This document shows, piece after piece, positions 12,001 to 21,935 of a stretch of 64,000 nt of DNA. The translations under genes were made by a program, and so were the position numbers. Source of the stretch: Angiostrongylus vasorum (lineage: Eukaryota; Nematoda; Chromadorea; Rhabditida; Metastrongylidae); assembly GCA_018806985.1 (NCBI GenBank), contig JADANN010000424.1, positions 1,107,001 to 1,171,000 of the forward strand, read 5' to 3'. The notes under the pieces were generated by a model. The model saw nothing but the letters and a program-made list of their open reading frames with translations. It had not been told where the DNA came from and did not search any database. The stretch's first letter is position 1; every line of letters begins with the position of its first letter.

Positions 12001-15000
12001 CGACCAGCATCCTAATAGTTAGCGTTTTAAGAGAATTTTCTGGCGTTATAAGTGCGTAACAAGAATCGTCATTTCCTGTAGCGGGTCTTGAGCGTAATCG
12101 TTTTGTCCATTTCCAATGATGTCATGTGCAAACCAAGATTTGATCACCTTTCACTGGTTGTCTCACACCCGACGTCGTAGATGGAAGCGCCCAGTTTGCG
12201 TGGTACTGAGGCCGGAGATTTGCTCGACTAGCCAGTGCGGTTCCCTGGACTCCCGAGGTTAGTCTAGCTGAATGGTTCTTCAGGTCGTCATTACTCCAGA
12301 CAGTCGCCGCGCTTGTTGATTAGAGAGGGAGAGAGATTTGCCACCATGCGACTCGCTTGATACCAAGATGGTGGTGATTCTTGGTATTGATTTACTCTTA
12401 GCTGGGCTTCCGGATGGAAACGTTAAACTGCTTCTCAGCTTGGGAGACACAGACAAGAATCCGATGCCATACTTTTCAATCCGACAACCACGAACACCGC
12501 TCAGCCACGATAAGGCGGTAAACGTTTGGGAGGGTTTGAAAAAAACTTGTATTGTTTTACTAGTGATTAGCGCTTGACTCAGCAGTTGGACAACGCAGTT
12601 GTTGACAACACACTAGAAGAAGAAAATATTGACTTCACTGACTGAATCTAGCAGAACTGTGATTTTCGAAACCGTCGTGTGTTTGAAAAATGAGTTTTTT
12701 TTTCTTTATTATCATAATCCAAATCTGTACCTATTCTTACCACATTGTCTTTCATTCAAAGCAAATTTAACCCCAAACTAACCTTCATCTTCTTTCTATA
12801 TTTTCTCTTTTTTTCTTTGTTGTTTCTGAGTGCTCTGTCTTGTTGGCAGTGCTGTTCTGTAAGCCGTCCTATGTTTAAAGAGTGGAGGTGTCACATTGCC
12901 GCGGTACGTTGATCCAGGAGAAAAAGATGGGCGCGTTGTACGTCAAGAAACGAATGAACTCAAATATCATCTCAAAGGAGAAGGCGTGTCACCGAGGGTT
13001 GATCCGCTAAACCCGGTACGTTCCTCTATTTCTTTCTTTTCTCTTGCTTTTCTCAACTTGCTTTGTAATGTTTTAGCAATGATCGTTTACAAAAGTATGG
13101 TCATTGCTATGTTATTATTTGCTGTCAGTTTTAATGGTGTGGTTTTTTTCCAAGCATATTAAATAATTTCCATTTTATTTTTTTTCCACGCATTTTCCGC
13201 TAGGTATTTTCTACAGAAATGCAGTGTTTCGATCAGGCACTGTGTTGATCCACATTCTGTTTAATTTCTGGTGGTAAATGCTGCTGTTAATCGTTGAATG
13301 TTAACAGTACACCAGTTGATGTGAATGATGTGTGAAGTACAAAGTTCATCTTTAAAAGTGTGAGACATTCCTTCAGACGAAAAAAATCAAGCTGATACTT
13401 CTTTGAATCTATTACCTCGTATTAGGTGTCCGCCAAAATCGCCTCATTCATCCTTTTCAAGTGAAACAGTATTTTGATGAAACTCCATTTTATGATTCGG
13501 TATTACCTAATGGTGCTGTAATTATGCAGAATATTCCTTTGCAGGTTCTTCGAAAACTTTTATTTACATTGCGTATCATTGAAAGGAGAACACTGTAACA
13601 CTGTAGAGTCATTACTGGCTAAGTTTAGTCTTTGGCGTCGACGATAGCTGAAGCTGAACGGCTAAATCTGCGCTGTCCGCGGCTGGAACATGCGGAGCGC
13701 ACGGTAACAGTGCGCGCTTTGGCACCACTGCCACTTTCTTACGAGGTACAGTGTTGCACCGCTACTGGTTCTGCGTTGTGGCGTTGTCGTGTATGGAAGA
13801 GCCATTAATATGTTTGGCTTCGTGATAGCCAGAGATTCCTTCGGTATTTCTGCACGCCATGCTTCGTTGCTTATTGTTTAGTAAGTTGTAGGTCGTCAGT
13901 TTGTTTGACAAGGATCGATTTTGGACGTGCTTGGAGGTTGTCATATTGCTCTACTTTTTTGTTCGCTTCATTGTCCGTGCTTGATGAGGACATTGTACTG
14001 CTTATAATTTGCACTGTATTTCTTCTCATTGAGAAGTTGTGCTTCCTCGTTAGATCGTGTTCTCTATGAGGATTTCAAAAAAACGCTTTAGATTGTTTAT
14101 CACACCACCATGAGAAGGCGGAGTGCATCTACTGAGTATGCGTTTTAATTCTGCCACTTTTATTCAACTATTTTTTGATTTAGAATATCTGTAAACTTCA
14201 TACAGTGTTGAGTTCGACTGTGACATATTGTAAAGCTTATTTCAAATCAGTTATAAACGTTCTGCGTTATTTCAATATTTCAAAGTGTTGTAATTTGACC
14301 TTTTCACACTCCATTCTTTAGGAGAGCGGTCAGCCGCATACGACAATTTCCACATGGCAGGAGTCGAATAGTCTCCCCGACGAAGTGACAACTGAGTATG
14401 ATGAGAAAGGAAACAAGATCACGTACGTAAAGTGTGAAAATGGGAGAATGTGTATACATACACATACAATTGCATATGTATGTACATACACACATATATA
14501 CGTGTACATGCACACACATTTATGTATTTACATAGGACTCATATTATTTATATGTTTATTTCTCTACTGTTTTTTTTTCATTTTTCCCGATATCTTATTA
14601 CGGTGTATGTAAAACTTGTGAACGAAATTTTGACTGAACGAGAAGTTAGTGCTCTTTTATTGGATAAAAATTGAAACGATATGGGAATCTTACCCTTACA
14701 GTATTCCGGTTACAGGAGGACATTGAAAACCTCGCAGGTCAAGCATACTGTACAGAAACAAACCTTCCAAAATTACGTTATTCCGCCGAATTGTGAGCCT
14801 GTCAGTTTTAATTTTGTGTCTCTTCCACGACAGCAACGCTTTTTTATGTTAATCGTCCCTTCGATTCAGGGCATTGTTAACGTTGAACGTACGCGTGAAG
14901 AGACCACACCGTTGGGACTCACTGTGACTGCCATGAACGGCTCTGTTGCTGAATCTCCCCATGTTGTTGAGACTCACACGCGGTCTGTCGCTTACGACGC

Positions 15001-15157
15001 TGATCCGAACGGGCAGCATCATGAGGTTACCGGTTCATTTCAACGATATAAACACTTTTTTTTTGTTATCGTATAAGCTGAATACTCCAGACAAATCCAT
15101 GTTGTTTGCTTATCTTTTCCTTCAGTTAACCAAGTACTATATGTATATATGTATATA

Positions 15158-15205
<48 letters not shown>

Positions 15206-17592
15206 TCTGTGTGTACATAACAGTAAATAGCTCGTTACGTTACATGTCATATATATTCCACCACTTCTTCCATCCATTTGGTTGTTTTGTTGTTTTGCAA
15301 GCGTCGTCGATGAAGGTGGCGAAATTCGGCCATGAGTTCAAGGTTGAAAATCTGTCGTCTTCCTCGTATTGCTTTTTAATCGTAATTTTCTTGGGAAGCC
15401 GAGACGATTTTCCGAGATTGTTTTGTTCACCAGAAGCAGCTGCAACCCACTACGAATCAGAAGGAAGTTTGTTGCCTTGTTATTCGACATTGTTCTCTAC
15501 GACAGCGATTATTGTGATGTCAGTGAATCTTGCGATTAGTTGAACAACAGGACCAAAACGACATAGAAAGCCAATTACATGTTGTTGTGAGTTCTTCATT
15601 GGTCCTAGTTCCATGTAAGAGTGCTAGCAGATTCTAGTGGCGTGAAAAGTATCACGTTTTTAACCTTTCTGTTTGCTGCCTATTCTTTTTTAAAGGCAGG
15701 CTATGTTGCGAAATATAACTTCTATAATGCTGAAATATTTGCAAAACTCCTGACCGCAGGTGTCTGCGGTGGAGAACGAACGCGCTATTGTCCGTTTTTC
15801 TATTACGTATCACGTTTTTCTCTTAGGTTCTTCATGATCATTGGTTCGATGGTCCTCCTGCTGTGTGCGTAAAATCCCGCGGCACGTTTTCTAACTGATT
15901 TCGTCCACCAGTTTTCGTTGCTGATTCATGTTATATCTGACATCTTGGCATATGCAGCCACATTTCTAATGTACGATATAATACTTCATAAGATAGAGCC
16001 TTGGTTTCCCTCTCCCGCTTGCGTGGTAGAGGTTACTTCTAGCATCGCATTGTAAATAACGCATTTGATAACGCTTAGTGATTTTTTGCTTTACCTACTC
16101 AGGATCCAGTTTTACAAGGCGTATACAGAAGTGTAATGAAACTTGGAACCGAAAGTGTGAATATAAACGAACTTTCCTGAAGTCTTCTCGCGCCATTTGC
16201 TTTTCTCTTAATCTTAGACCGTAGTAATTCGATGAGTTTACTTCTCGACCCGGATAGATAAAATTGGAACATTTGAAGAGGTATTCTTTCAGTGGGCGTG
16301 AATGACGCACCAGAAACGAGTTTGTGGAGAATTTTTCATGAACTTGTTTTCTTGAAGTTCAAGCGTCGTCAACTTTTAGTCTATCGCTTTCTAAGTCAGC
16401 CAGCATTTGCTTCTTCTGCGTAATTCTTTGTTTTATAACAATGATCTAATGAGAAAACCATAGATGATGTAGTTATTCTCCATAAACTTTTGCGCTTATA
16501 TGTTATCTCCTTCCAGTTATCGCATGGCCTGTTCGAGAGTGAATACAAATAATTTTAATAAGGTGTTATCGCTTTATTGAGCCCGCATCTTGACATCATT
16601 GATATAGTTTGTGGAATAACGATATTCTGTGTAGGCCATGGATAATTTTTATAGATCTGTATACCAAGTACTGACGCTTTCCCTACTACTCAAGAGTTTT
16701 ATGACCGTTTCTGTTGAGCGGAAAACCATTTTCTCGTCGATCAAAGTGAGACACATTGGTCTCTGTTGCTCTTACGACACTTCATTCAGTTTAATTATCA
16801 CTTGGATCTGTTCGATCGTTCTTGTATGGTTGTTCTTCGTTTAGTGTTCTTTCATTCAGGGTGAGGATAAATTTAATGGTTTGTAGAAGGCGCACACTAG
16901 GGAGATTGGGTGATAGTCGCCGATACCGTGGTGTTCACACTTATCGAACAGTAACATAGTCTTGCTGGTTATTGAATAGCAGTCTTACATTCTCGCAGGT
17001 ATCGTGTGGGGAGCATAGCCAGTGTGTTGATGAGGATACCAAGAAGGTTCTTCAAATGTTCGAGTCTAGTAATCTCAGGGCAGCGTGTTGTTCGGTTGGT
17101 TCTTCATCGATCTAATGGCCAGCTTGTCAGATTTGAGAAAAGAGAAAAACATATCGTCCCCACTTCGTTTGATATAGATGAGAGAGGATCTGTTTGCTGT
17201 GGATGTGTCAGATCAGAGCAGAAGTCATGGATGGTTTTCTCCGTTGCGTTTCTGGAAGTAACGGTCGCTCTACTTGGCCTCCACAGATCGATGATCGTGG
17301 TCATGCTATCGCATTCATGACAAACCCTCCATGGGTGTTGCGGGTGCTCATATCAACCTCAGCGGGTTTAACCATTATTGCTGCTTTTCCTCCTTAATGA
17401 TCTTTTGTCGTCAGCTTTTGTAGAGTTTAGAAGGTTCGGCCATGAGTTCGTGACTCCCTGCCGCTTGAGTGATTCCACGTTGAAGTAGCAATTCGAGTGT
17501 CTTTAGGGACACACGTTGCAGATTGCTTTCAAACTCTAGACTTTCTTAGATATGTGAGGGATTCTGGACTTCCTTAGATATCTGAGCGATAC

Positions 17593-17675
<83 letters not shown>

Positions 17676-17735
17676 CTTACGAACTTCCCTTGTTGAGCTG
17701 GTACAAGGTTGGTAAATTTGTCGTTGTCGTAGTCG

Positions 17736-17770
<35 letters not shown>

Positions 17771-20431
17771 GCCGCTATCCAATGGCTGATATTTCGACTA
17801 ATTCGCCTTCTTCAGAGCCGTGCTGCTGTTACGAGTAGGGCCACCCCTGTGTTGTTGACGTGGGATGAGATGTTGAGGTTTTGAGTTATCCGAGGAACAC
17901 TTGTAAGAGCCGTCCATATTTGTTGTCGCTCTGCAATTTCCACTTCAGGTTCACATGTGTTCGTCCTGGTGCCCGTGTTTCAAAGAAAGGTTATTGTATA
18001 GGGTTTTATTCATAAATTCGAACTACGAGGTTGGGTTGCTCGATTTTTCGAAGGTTTCTAGACCATTCTAATAACATTGCTGATAACATTCCATGGAAGC
18101 AAGATTGATTTTTGACGTTTCATAGTTTATGGTAGTGTTCGAAAAGCGAAAGGTTGTTTTAGATAGTCGGCTACTTTTATAGTGACTAACACAATCATTC
18201 TCTTCATAAATTGGCTAGGCATACTAATAGGGCGGATTAGGATTCAACTAATATGAGAACTTTTCGCGGTGCTAACCACATCAAGGAAATGAGCACCACC
18301 AACCAACCATGCGGGGATTATGCGCTGTGGGAGAGTTATGCTGGTACGTCTTCGATATTTTTCTGCAGTGGTATTGTATCCACAATACCAAAACCTTGTT
18401 CAAAATATCTTTGAAACAGGTGGTTTCCTTTAAAACTCGAGTTTTCGTTCACTGGAGAAGTAGGAAGTTTTAGGTTAGCAATAATGTGATTGTCTAAGTG
18501 CAATTTTCTTAAATGTTCTCAATTGGGAATTAGGCTATGATGAAAAGTTTTACTTTTGAAGGTGATTTTGTTAAATTTTAATATGAGGATACGTATGTCT
18601 AATAATTTTAGGATCTCGGCGAGTTTGTATCGTGCAAAACGTTAACATCTGGCAATAGAACTGTGGAAACATACACTTATAAAACAGAACGTGATGGCAT
18701 TATTGAGACGCATGTCGAGCACCGTGTTACGATCCTCTCGGACGAGCCAATCGACCATGACGCCGTGAGTTTCTAGTGCCCTAACTCTACACTTTATACT
18801 ACAGCCTTCATCTTTTTCAGATAATCCCATTAGTTGAATTCTGAGTGCAATAAATAGAAAATAGACAAATTCAAAGCAGAACGTCGCTGAAACGTGTAAA
18901 GTGGTGTCTTGTTTGATTTTCAGTCCGTGTGACATCATGAAAAATAATGTTACATGAATTTCGTTACCGTATGACGTCATGAAAAATGGTTTTACATGAA
19001 TTTTTCTTAGCATCTACATAGAAAGATTCTGCTGTGAGTCGTCATGTAACTTGCGACATCTCTCAGATTTCCATACTGCATTCTTGTGCACCAAACCTCA
19101 TCACTTATGGTTGCTGCTGAAAGCAATTTTAGTGTTAACACTTAGGGTCCTACATGAGTTGATTTGCATAGTGCGAAATTAGCGATGACTTTAAACTTTA
19201 AACTAAACTGCCTTATCTCATATTGAAACTTATTAATTGCAACAAAGAGGCGTTAGAATCTACAAATTATTGCTACAGGCTAAGGGTCGTTCTTCTTTAC
19301 AATGGTGAAATCTTTTGGAAATGAAAGCAAATAAACAAATGGTATTCTGTCCATCAGAACATGTTGATATTCCCATGCGCGTTATTGGTGTTTATATCTT
19401 TTGGGGTTCCGTTTAAATTCTTAGAGATTTAGATTTAACTTTTTTTTCATCTGGAAATGTCAATTGTAAACAACCTTAAAAGACAAATAACAGTATTAAA
19501 GACGTATGCATACTCTTAAATAGATATAGCAAAGTCTGTTCTGTAAGCCGATCACGTTTTTAACTCAGATCTACTGACCGAAAAATTATCGGCAGTTTGC
19601 AAAAACCAGCTTCAGACCTTGCGATGCGACAAATGCGATATACAGCGGGAGGGATTCATCCTCCCGATAGGGTCTTCCATGATGAGGAGTTCGGCGTTTC
19701 CGTTAGGAAGCCCAGCTAAGAGTAAACCAATGCCAATACCAGGATCTACCACCGTCCTGGTATTAAACTAGTTGCATGATGGAAAATCTCCCTATGATCC
19801 ACAAGGACGGCGACTGACTATGGTGGTCACAATCTGCGGCAGACTGGCCAAGCTGACCTCGGGATTCCAGAGGAACAGTGGCCAAACAAGCAAAACTTCG
19901 AAAAGTGGAGAATATGCTGGGGTCTGCACAACCAGTGAGGGCGGGTCGTTAAGGATTTAAGTAAGTAAGCTTCGAAGCTTAAGTGTTAATTGATGCACAT
20001 TTATTCATGTGTCATTTGTAATCCTGCAAATCACTAAGTCGCTCAAGCGGGCATGTACGAGGATTCATTCGTTAACATATTTGCTGTGGTAAGTGCTCAT
20101 TACGATTCGGTCTAAGCGTAGACAAAGTATAACACTTTTGACATCAGGAGCAGTATCTTCGTTGTTTTTGAGAGAAAGCAGCCGCAGTCCTCGTTTTTGA
20201 GGAGGAAATCAATTCTACTGTGTGTGCTTATTTCGCTTTGATTTAGGAGTTTCATACATACCAAATTTGTATTGATAAGCGTTCAGTGTTTATGATTGTA
20301 AAGTGGAAGTTTTGCTGTAATCATTTATTCCTTTAATACAGGAATTGAGTCAAGCTATTATGGAAGCTACTCAAATGAATCCAGACATGACCGTCGAGAA
20401 GATTGAAGTGCGTCAGGAGACTACAGCTTAA
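1..20431 (+). CDS. frm-1: Protein 4.1 (FRM-1/EPB41-like) gene, 3' part, nine exons
   Basis: Spliced model: giant repeat exon to 9943, then exons 10480-10593, 12881-13015, 13629-13745, 14322-14426, 14702-14800, 14870-15025, 18612-18764 and 20342-20431 (stop TAA). Family call: the last three exons read as the protein 4.1 C-terminal domain. They include a THTRSVAYDADPNG segment (compare TKTVTYE in vertebrate 4.1), then IETHVEHRVTILSDEPIDHD (compare the ETRIEKRIVITGD.DIDHD block), then AIMEATQMNPDMTVEKIEVR just before the stop. Proteins 4.1 link membrane proteins to spectrin-actin at the cell cortex through an N-terminal FERM domain, which would be left of this window. Every exon boundary after the giant exon is phase 0. 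A candidate AATAAA is at 21226-21231. The join of giant exon to 4.1 tail rests on strand, a 536-bp gap and matching phase, so it is inference. The symbol follows the C. elegans 4.1 homologue and is not proven orthology. Confidence 0.75.
2..9943 (+). CDS. Giant tandem-repeat exon (about 16 x 189-aa units) of the protein 4.1-like gene
   Basis: Units begin at a GCGGTGCGACAA block at 256, 823, 1390, 1956, 2523, 3090, 3657, 4227, 4794, 5361, 5928, 6495, 7062, 7630, 8197 and 8765. A partial unit precedes 256 and a diverged one follows 9340. The unit is 567 bp, exactly 189 codons, and polar. Landmarks by unit residue are IRLIA near 5, STGFLGFW near 33, YVGPL at 63, VYKP at 88, YDGPL at 134, VYHHG at 158 and AAKKTSEED at 181. 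I see no recognised fold, signal peptide or membrane segment. The frame is broken by indels near 236, 1936, 3703, 3897, 7608 and 8342, giving open segments 2-241, 259-1977, 1959-3815, 3861-7685, 7594-8373 and 8219-9973. The frame entering at base 2 equals the frame leaving at 9943. A donor AAG|GTTCGC at 9943/9944 fits the next exon in phase 0; without splicing, translation stops at 9971-9973. Function unknown; a spacer or cytoskeletal binding array is inference. Confidence 0.7.
256..9331 (+). repeat. 567-bp coding tandem repeat array, 16 full units
   Basis: Sixteen consecutive units of 567 bp (two are a base or so longer or shorter) are almost identical over their whole length, silent positions included. 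The few variable sites recur in combination: ALVPHS or ARVPHS, MPLVTRW or MPLVARW, DVPTP or HVPTR, and GCTGTG or GCGGTG before TACAAACC. This pattern indicates recent spread of units by unequal exchange or gene conversion. Assembly collapse or expansion could alter the true copy number. Confidence 0.95.
9340..9943 (+). CDS. Diverged terminal repeat unit and 3' end of the giant exon
   Basis: After the last regular unit the reading frame continues through a decayed copy. IRLIARVPRETSEES aligns with the unit start, DSTGLLEF with STGFLGF, and CVRPLGELSRTNDVEHLP with the YVGPL half-motif. The remainder has no match to the unit. It ends in a basic, proline-rich stretch (PPLAPSKRSFFGRFGLK) before the proposed donor at 9944. 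Its divergence from the homogenised units suggests it is an old array edge that no longer takes part in exchange. Confidence 0.7.
9944..10479. other. Intron after the giant exon
   Basis: The sequence has the look of an ordinary intron. No repeat or conserved motif is recognised. If the donor at 9944 is not used, the frame stops at 9971-9973. Confidence 0.5.
10480..10593 (+). CDS. 4.1-like gene exon: Lys-rich then Ser/Asp-rich linker
   Basis: The acceptor is a T-rich tract ending TTTTTTTAG at 10479. The exon starts SSAKKAKKQKKGAKETD and runs into a serine/aspartate cluster. Possible donors are GTAGAG after 10587 and GTTCGA after 10593; both leave phase 0, so the last two codons are uncertain. 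A basic-then-acidic linker is common between the spectrin-actin and C-terminal regions of 4.1 proteins, but no specific motif is recognised. Confidence 0.6.
10735..11440 (-). mobile_element. RTE-type LINE remnant, 3' (C-terminal) part
   Basis: The opposite strand reads broken fragments of the RTE protein C terminus, such as HRWACLIIRRN and LLENANVLLEDHP. These align with the better-preserved copy at 31858 (AGHIMRRTNN..WTKRTLEW). The 3' end at 10735 has the CTTGGATGACTCGTCTTTAC form of the tail shared by other elements here. Frames are interrupted, so it is dead. Confidence 0.65.
11441..12194. other. Intron sequence, nothing assigned
   Basis: Between an RTE remnant and a family A copy. A - strand frame at 11792-11598 (SWTRFYNHLEEVTRNEK) is isolated and has no supporting splice context; it may be further decayed element sequence. 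Confidence 0.4.
12195..12550 (-). repeat. Family A non-autonomous element
   Basis: Contains TTGCCACCATGCGACTCGCT and TTAGCTGGGCTTCCGGATGG, both shared with copies at 19640, 29100 and 33845, and an AAGGCGGTAAACG block shared with 45920. Open frames here are too short and repeated to be genes. Confidence 0.7.
12881..13015 (+). CDS. 4.1-like gene exon, 45 codons
   Basis: The frame reads LPRYVDPGEKDGRV and ends VSPRVDPLNP before a good donor, CCG|GTACGT. An in-frame stop at 12858-12860 bounds the exon on the left, and the TTTAAAG at 12874-12880 supplies the acceptor. Both ends are phase 0. The content is not recognised beyond belonging to the same open frame set. Confidence 0.55.
13629..13745 (+). 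CDS. 4.1-like gene exon, 39 codons
   Basis: A GTTTAG acceptor at 13628 opens a frame SLASTIAEAERLNLRC that ends PLPLSYE before the donor GAG|GTACAG. The local GC content is clearly above the flanking introns and the exon is phase 0 at both ends. No known motif is seen. Confidence 0.55.
13746..14321. other. Intron, nothing assigned
   Basis: AT-rich, no repeat or coding frame recognised. The 13016-13628 intron before it is the same. Confidence 0.5.
14322..14426 (+). CDS. 4.1-like gene exon, 35 codons
   Basis: The acceptor TTCTTTAG at 14321 is followed by ESGQPHTTISTWQESN and DEVTTEYDEKGNKITY, with the donor TAC|GTAAAG. Both ends are phase 0. The segment sits directly upstream of the C-terminal domain exons. 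Confidence 0.6.
14445..14535. repeat. CA/TA low-complexity tract
   Basis: Imperfect alternation of ACAT, TATG and CACA, just after the exon ending at 14426. It produces spurious His/Tyr/Cys-rich frames. Confidence 0.85.
14702..14800 (+). CDS. 4.1-like gene exon, RTLKTSQVK segment
   Basis: The frame reads YSGYRRTLKTSQVKHTVQKQ and then TFQNYV. It keeps phase 0 from the previous exon if the acceptor CTTACAG at 14701 is used; a second acceptor exists at 14715. The donor is either CCT|GTCAGT after 14800 or TAC|GTTATT after 14776, so the right edge is uncertain. Confidence 0.5.
14870..15025 (+). CDS. 4.1 C-terminal domain exon 1
   Basis: After a TTCGATTCAG acceptor the frame reads GIVNVERTREETTPLG and ends ETHTRSVAYDADPNGQHHE before GAG|GTTACC. 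The TRSVAYDADPNG segment aligns with the TKTVTYE...DDNG segment at the start of the 4.1 CTD. It joins in phase 0 to 18612 across a 3.6-kb intron full of repeats. Confidence 0.75.
15139..15202. repeat. TA-rich microsatellite
   Basis: Nearly pure alternating TA with a few TATG interruptions, inside the large intron of the 4.1-like gene. Confidence 0.95.
15690..15800 (-). repeat. SINE family C fragment
   Basis: Reverse-strand copy of the block with GGAGTTTTGCAAATATCTCA (here diverged) and the ACCTGCGGTC segment. It is matched by copies at 36985, 40925, 41165, 57765 and 57905. Confidence 0.75.
15850..17400 (-). mobile_element. RTE-type LINE remnant, reverse transcriptase region
   Basis: The - strand carries RTE fragments: MTTIIDLWRPSRATVTSRNA and TEKTIHDFCSDL near 17300-17230 (linker before the RT), and SNFIYPGREVNSSNYYGLRL near 16255, matching the YLGREINM..L..EL part of RTE polyproteins. 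Frames are broken many times. It lies antisense in the 3.6-kb intron of the 4.1-like gene. Confidence 0.75.
17593..17672. repeat. (TA)n microsatellite
   Basis: About 80 bases of pure TA, directly beside a GTT tract and the fold-back family E sequence. Confidence 0.97.
17673..17880 (+). repeat. Family E element with (GTT)n and hammerhead-like motif
   Basis: Shares TGTTCTTACGAACTTCCCTT, a GTT run at 17734-17771 and a TTCGACTAATTCGCCTTCTT motif with the copies at 35520, 35760-36150 and 36415. On the opposite strand the motif reads CTGAAGAAGGCGAATTAGTC then GAAA. Confidence 0.7.
18612..18764 (+). CDS. 4.1 C-terminal domain exon 2
   Basis: This exon encodes DLGEFVSCKTLTSGNRTVET and then IETHVEHRVTILSDEPIDHD, the most diagnostic block of the protein 4.1 CTD. 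The acceptor is TTTTAG at 18611 and the donor GCC|GTGAGT. The CTD binds cortical partners such as NuMA and membrane-protein tails in vertebrates; the worm partner is unknown. Confidence 0.85.
18765..19639. other. Intron, nothing assigned
   Basis: No recognised repeat. A - strand open frame at 19013-18642 overlaps the coding exon 18612-18764 in antisense and is not credible as a gene. Confidence 0.5.
19640..19960 (+). repeat. Family A element with RTE-like 3' tail
   Basis: Contains AGGAAGCCCAGCTAAGAGTA and ends with GGGTCTGCACAACCAGTGAG, the tail also found at the 3' ends of the RTE remnants at 10735 and 31858 and of other family A copies. Confidence 0.7.
20342..20431 (+). CDS. 4.1 C-terminal domain exon 3 with stop
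   Basis: The acceptor AATACAG at 20341 opens ELSQAIMEATQMNPDMTVEK, ending RQETTA and a TAA stop at 20429-20431. It matches the QAIKEAKEQHPDMSVTKVVV end of the vertebrate 4.1 CTD. This fixes the 3' end of the gene's coding sequence. Confidence 0.85.
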   Translation, partial: ELSQAIMEATQMNPDMTVEKIEVRQETTA

Positions 20432-21284
20432 GGCCATGTCATCCGGTGCTATTTGACCTATTAGTCAATGAGCAATGAATATAACTTCACTCTATCTGAT
20501 TACGGCTGAATTCAAATATTGACTAATAATTATTTTGTAAAATGAGAAATATACGTGACTTCTTTGTTTCTTGGGTGAAACTGTTTCGAATCACCTAGCT
20601 TTCTTCTACTTGGAGAAACTGTATACCTGTGTATTCTTTTGCCTATTTCGTCTTATCCTAACGTTCAAATCAGTCGTTGACTGCTTTTTTATACTCTACC
20701 GTTCTTGATTCGAACGAATGCAGATGGTAAGTTTGTTAAGTGTGAAAGGTGTAGATGTCTAAATCGAATTTTTAGTGTTCATTGAAGCGAATTCCTTGAT
20801 GGATTTTTAGCGTCGATTAGATAGATATCCACGGTCCACGTGGTGTTTGAGCTCGATATCCACGGTCCACGTGGTGTTTGAGTTCTGTCTGTAGTTCCAT
20901 ATCTACGTGCAGTTCTGTGCTGACCGCGTTTGTCCATCGTTGGATTTCTGGTTAATTCGGAACTTTTGACTGTCTATAGCACACATTGGTTTTTCTTAGT
21001 GTAGCCTTTTTTTCCTGCTGCCTTCTATCTCTCTTCGACTCTGAAATTCTTTTCGTCCAAACGATTTTCACTGCAATTTTCCTCTCAAGACATTAACAGT
21101 CCATAAGTTGTTCACGTAAGCTCTCATCACGCCATGATGCTTATGCTATATAATGACGTACTATTTGTAACAGGAACATTTCACACATTTTTATTTGAAG
21201 ATCTTGCTTTAGTATGCATTCAAGAAATAAATTAATGTCACTTGTCAGTGAATGTATTACGAGGCGCAGATCATTGAAACACTA
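20432..21284. other. 3' flank of the 4.1-like gene
   Basis: Holds the 3' UTR in part, a direct duplication of GATATCCACGGTCCACGTGG near 20826 and 20855, and the AATAAA at 21226. Nothing else is seen. Confidence 0.5.
21226..21231 (+). promoter_or_regulatory. Candidate polyadenylation signal AATAAA
   Basis: A canonical AATAAA lies 795 bases after the 4.1-like stop codon and is the nearest clear one on this strand. Whether it is used cannot be told from sequence alone. Confidence 0.35.
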
Positions 21285-21475
21285 TTCTCATGGTCCCCGG
21301 GACAGACTTTGGGCAAACTGACAGTGTTTCCCAGGGAACCACAATGGCTCAACCGGCAGGTCACCAAAAAAGAAAAAAAGTGGAGATTGTGCTGGCGCCC
21401 GCACAACTAACGAAAACGGGCTGTCCTATTATCCAAGTCCTCATGGTCACTAAAGTACTTGCGGTTCACGATTTC
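21285..21475 (+). repeat. Family A 3' fragment
   Basis: CCAGGGAACCACAATGGCTC through CCCGCACAACTAACGAAAAC and ATCCAAG; a diverged 3' portion of family A. The open frame here is not a gene. Confidence 0.65.
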
Positions 21476-21754
21476 TGAGTTTTTAGACTTGCTTGTTTCT
21501 GGTCAATGAGCATACCAACACTCGTACACTATTTTCTCGAAATTCTGCTTGTGTTGCTTACACGAGTTATCCCATTGCTTACCACAAAAGCACCGAGATG
21601 GCTCACTGAAAACCTCTATCGGGGAGAAGAAGGTGTAAACAATGTCGCTGGAATGGTCGGGACGAAATAGAGGTTTCTTGGAACATGAGATAGTGTTGCT
21701 TCGCAGAATCGGTGTCATTCTATATGGGTCATTTTCTGATGGTTTATATTCGCC

Positions 21755-21935
21755 TAATCTCTCCTCTAATCCACAAGGGCGGCAACTGCCTATGGAAGTG
21801 ACGACCTGGGGCAGACCTTGTCTAGGCCGACTTCGGGACTTCAGGGAACCACAGTGGTTAAACCAGCATAACTCTGAAGTAATGGAGATTATGTGGGGTC
21901 CGCACAACCAGTACGGACGGCCCATCCAAGCGTCC
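21755..21935 (+). repeat. Family A 3' fragment
   Basis: AATCCACAAGGGCGGCAACT to GGGGTCCGCACAACCAGTAC and CATCCAAG, matching 19790-19950 closely. Confidence 0.75.

Noticed and set aside
17546..17884. Poly-Tyr/Ile and poly-Val frames
   Set aside because: Produced by (TA)n and (GTT)n tracts; no coding support.
18642..19013. A 123-codon - strand ORF
   Set aside because: Its last 120 bases are antisense to the conserved 4.1 C-terminal domain exon, and the rest is intron.
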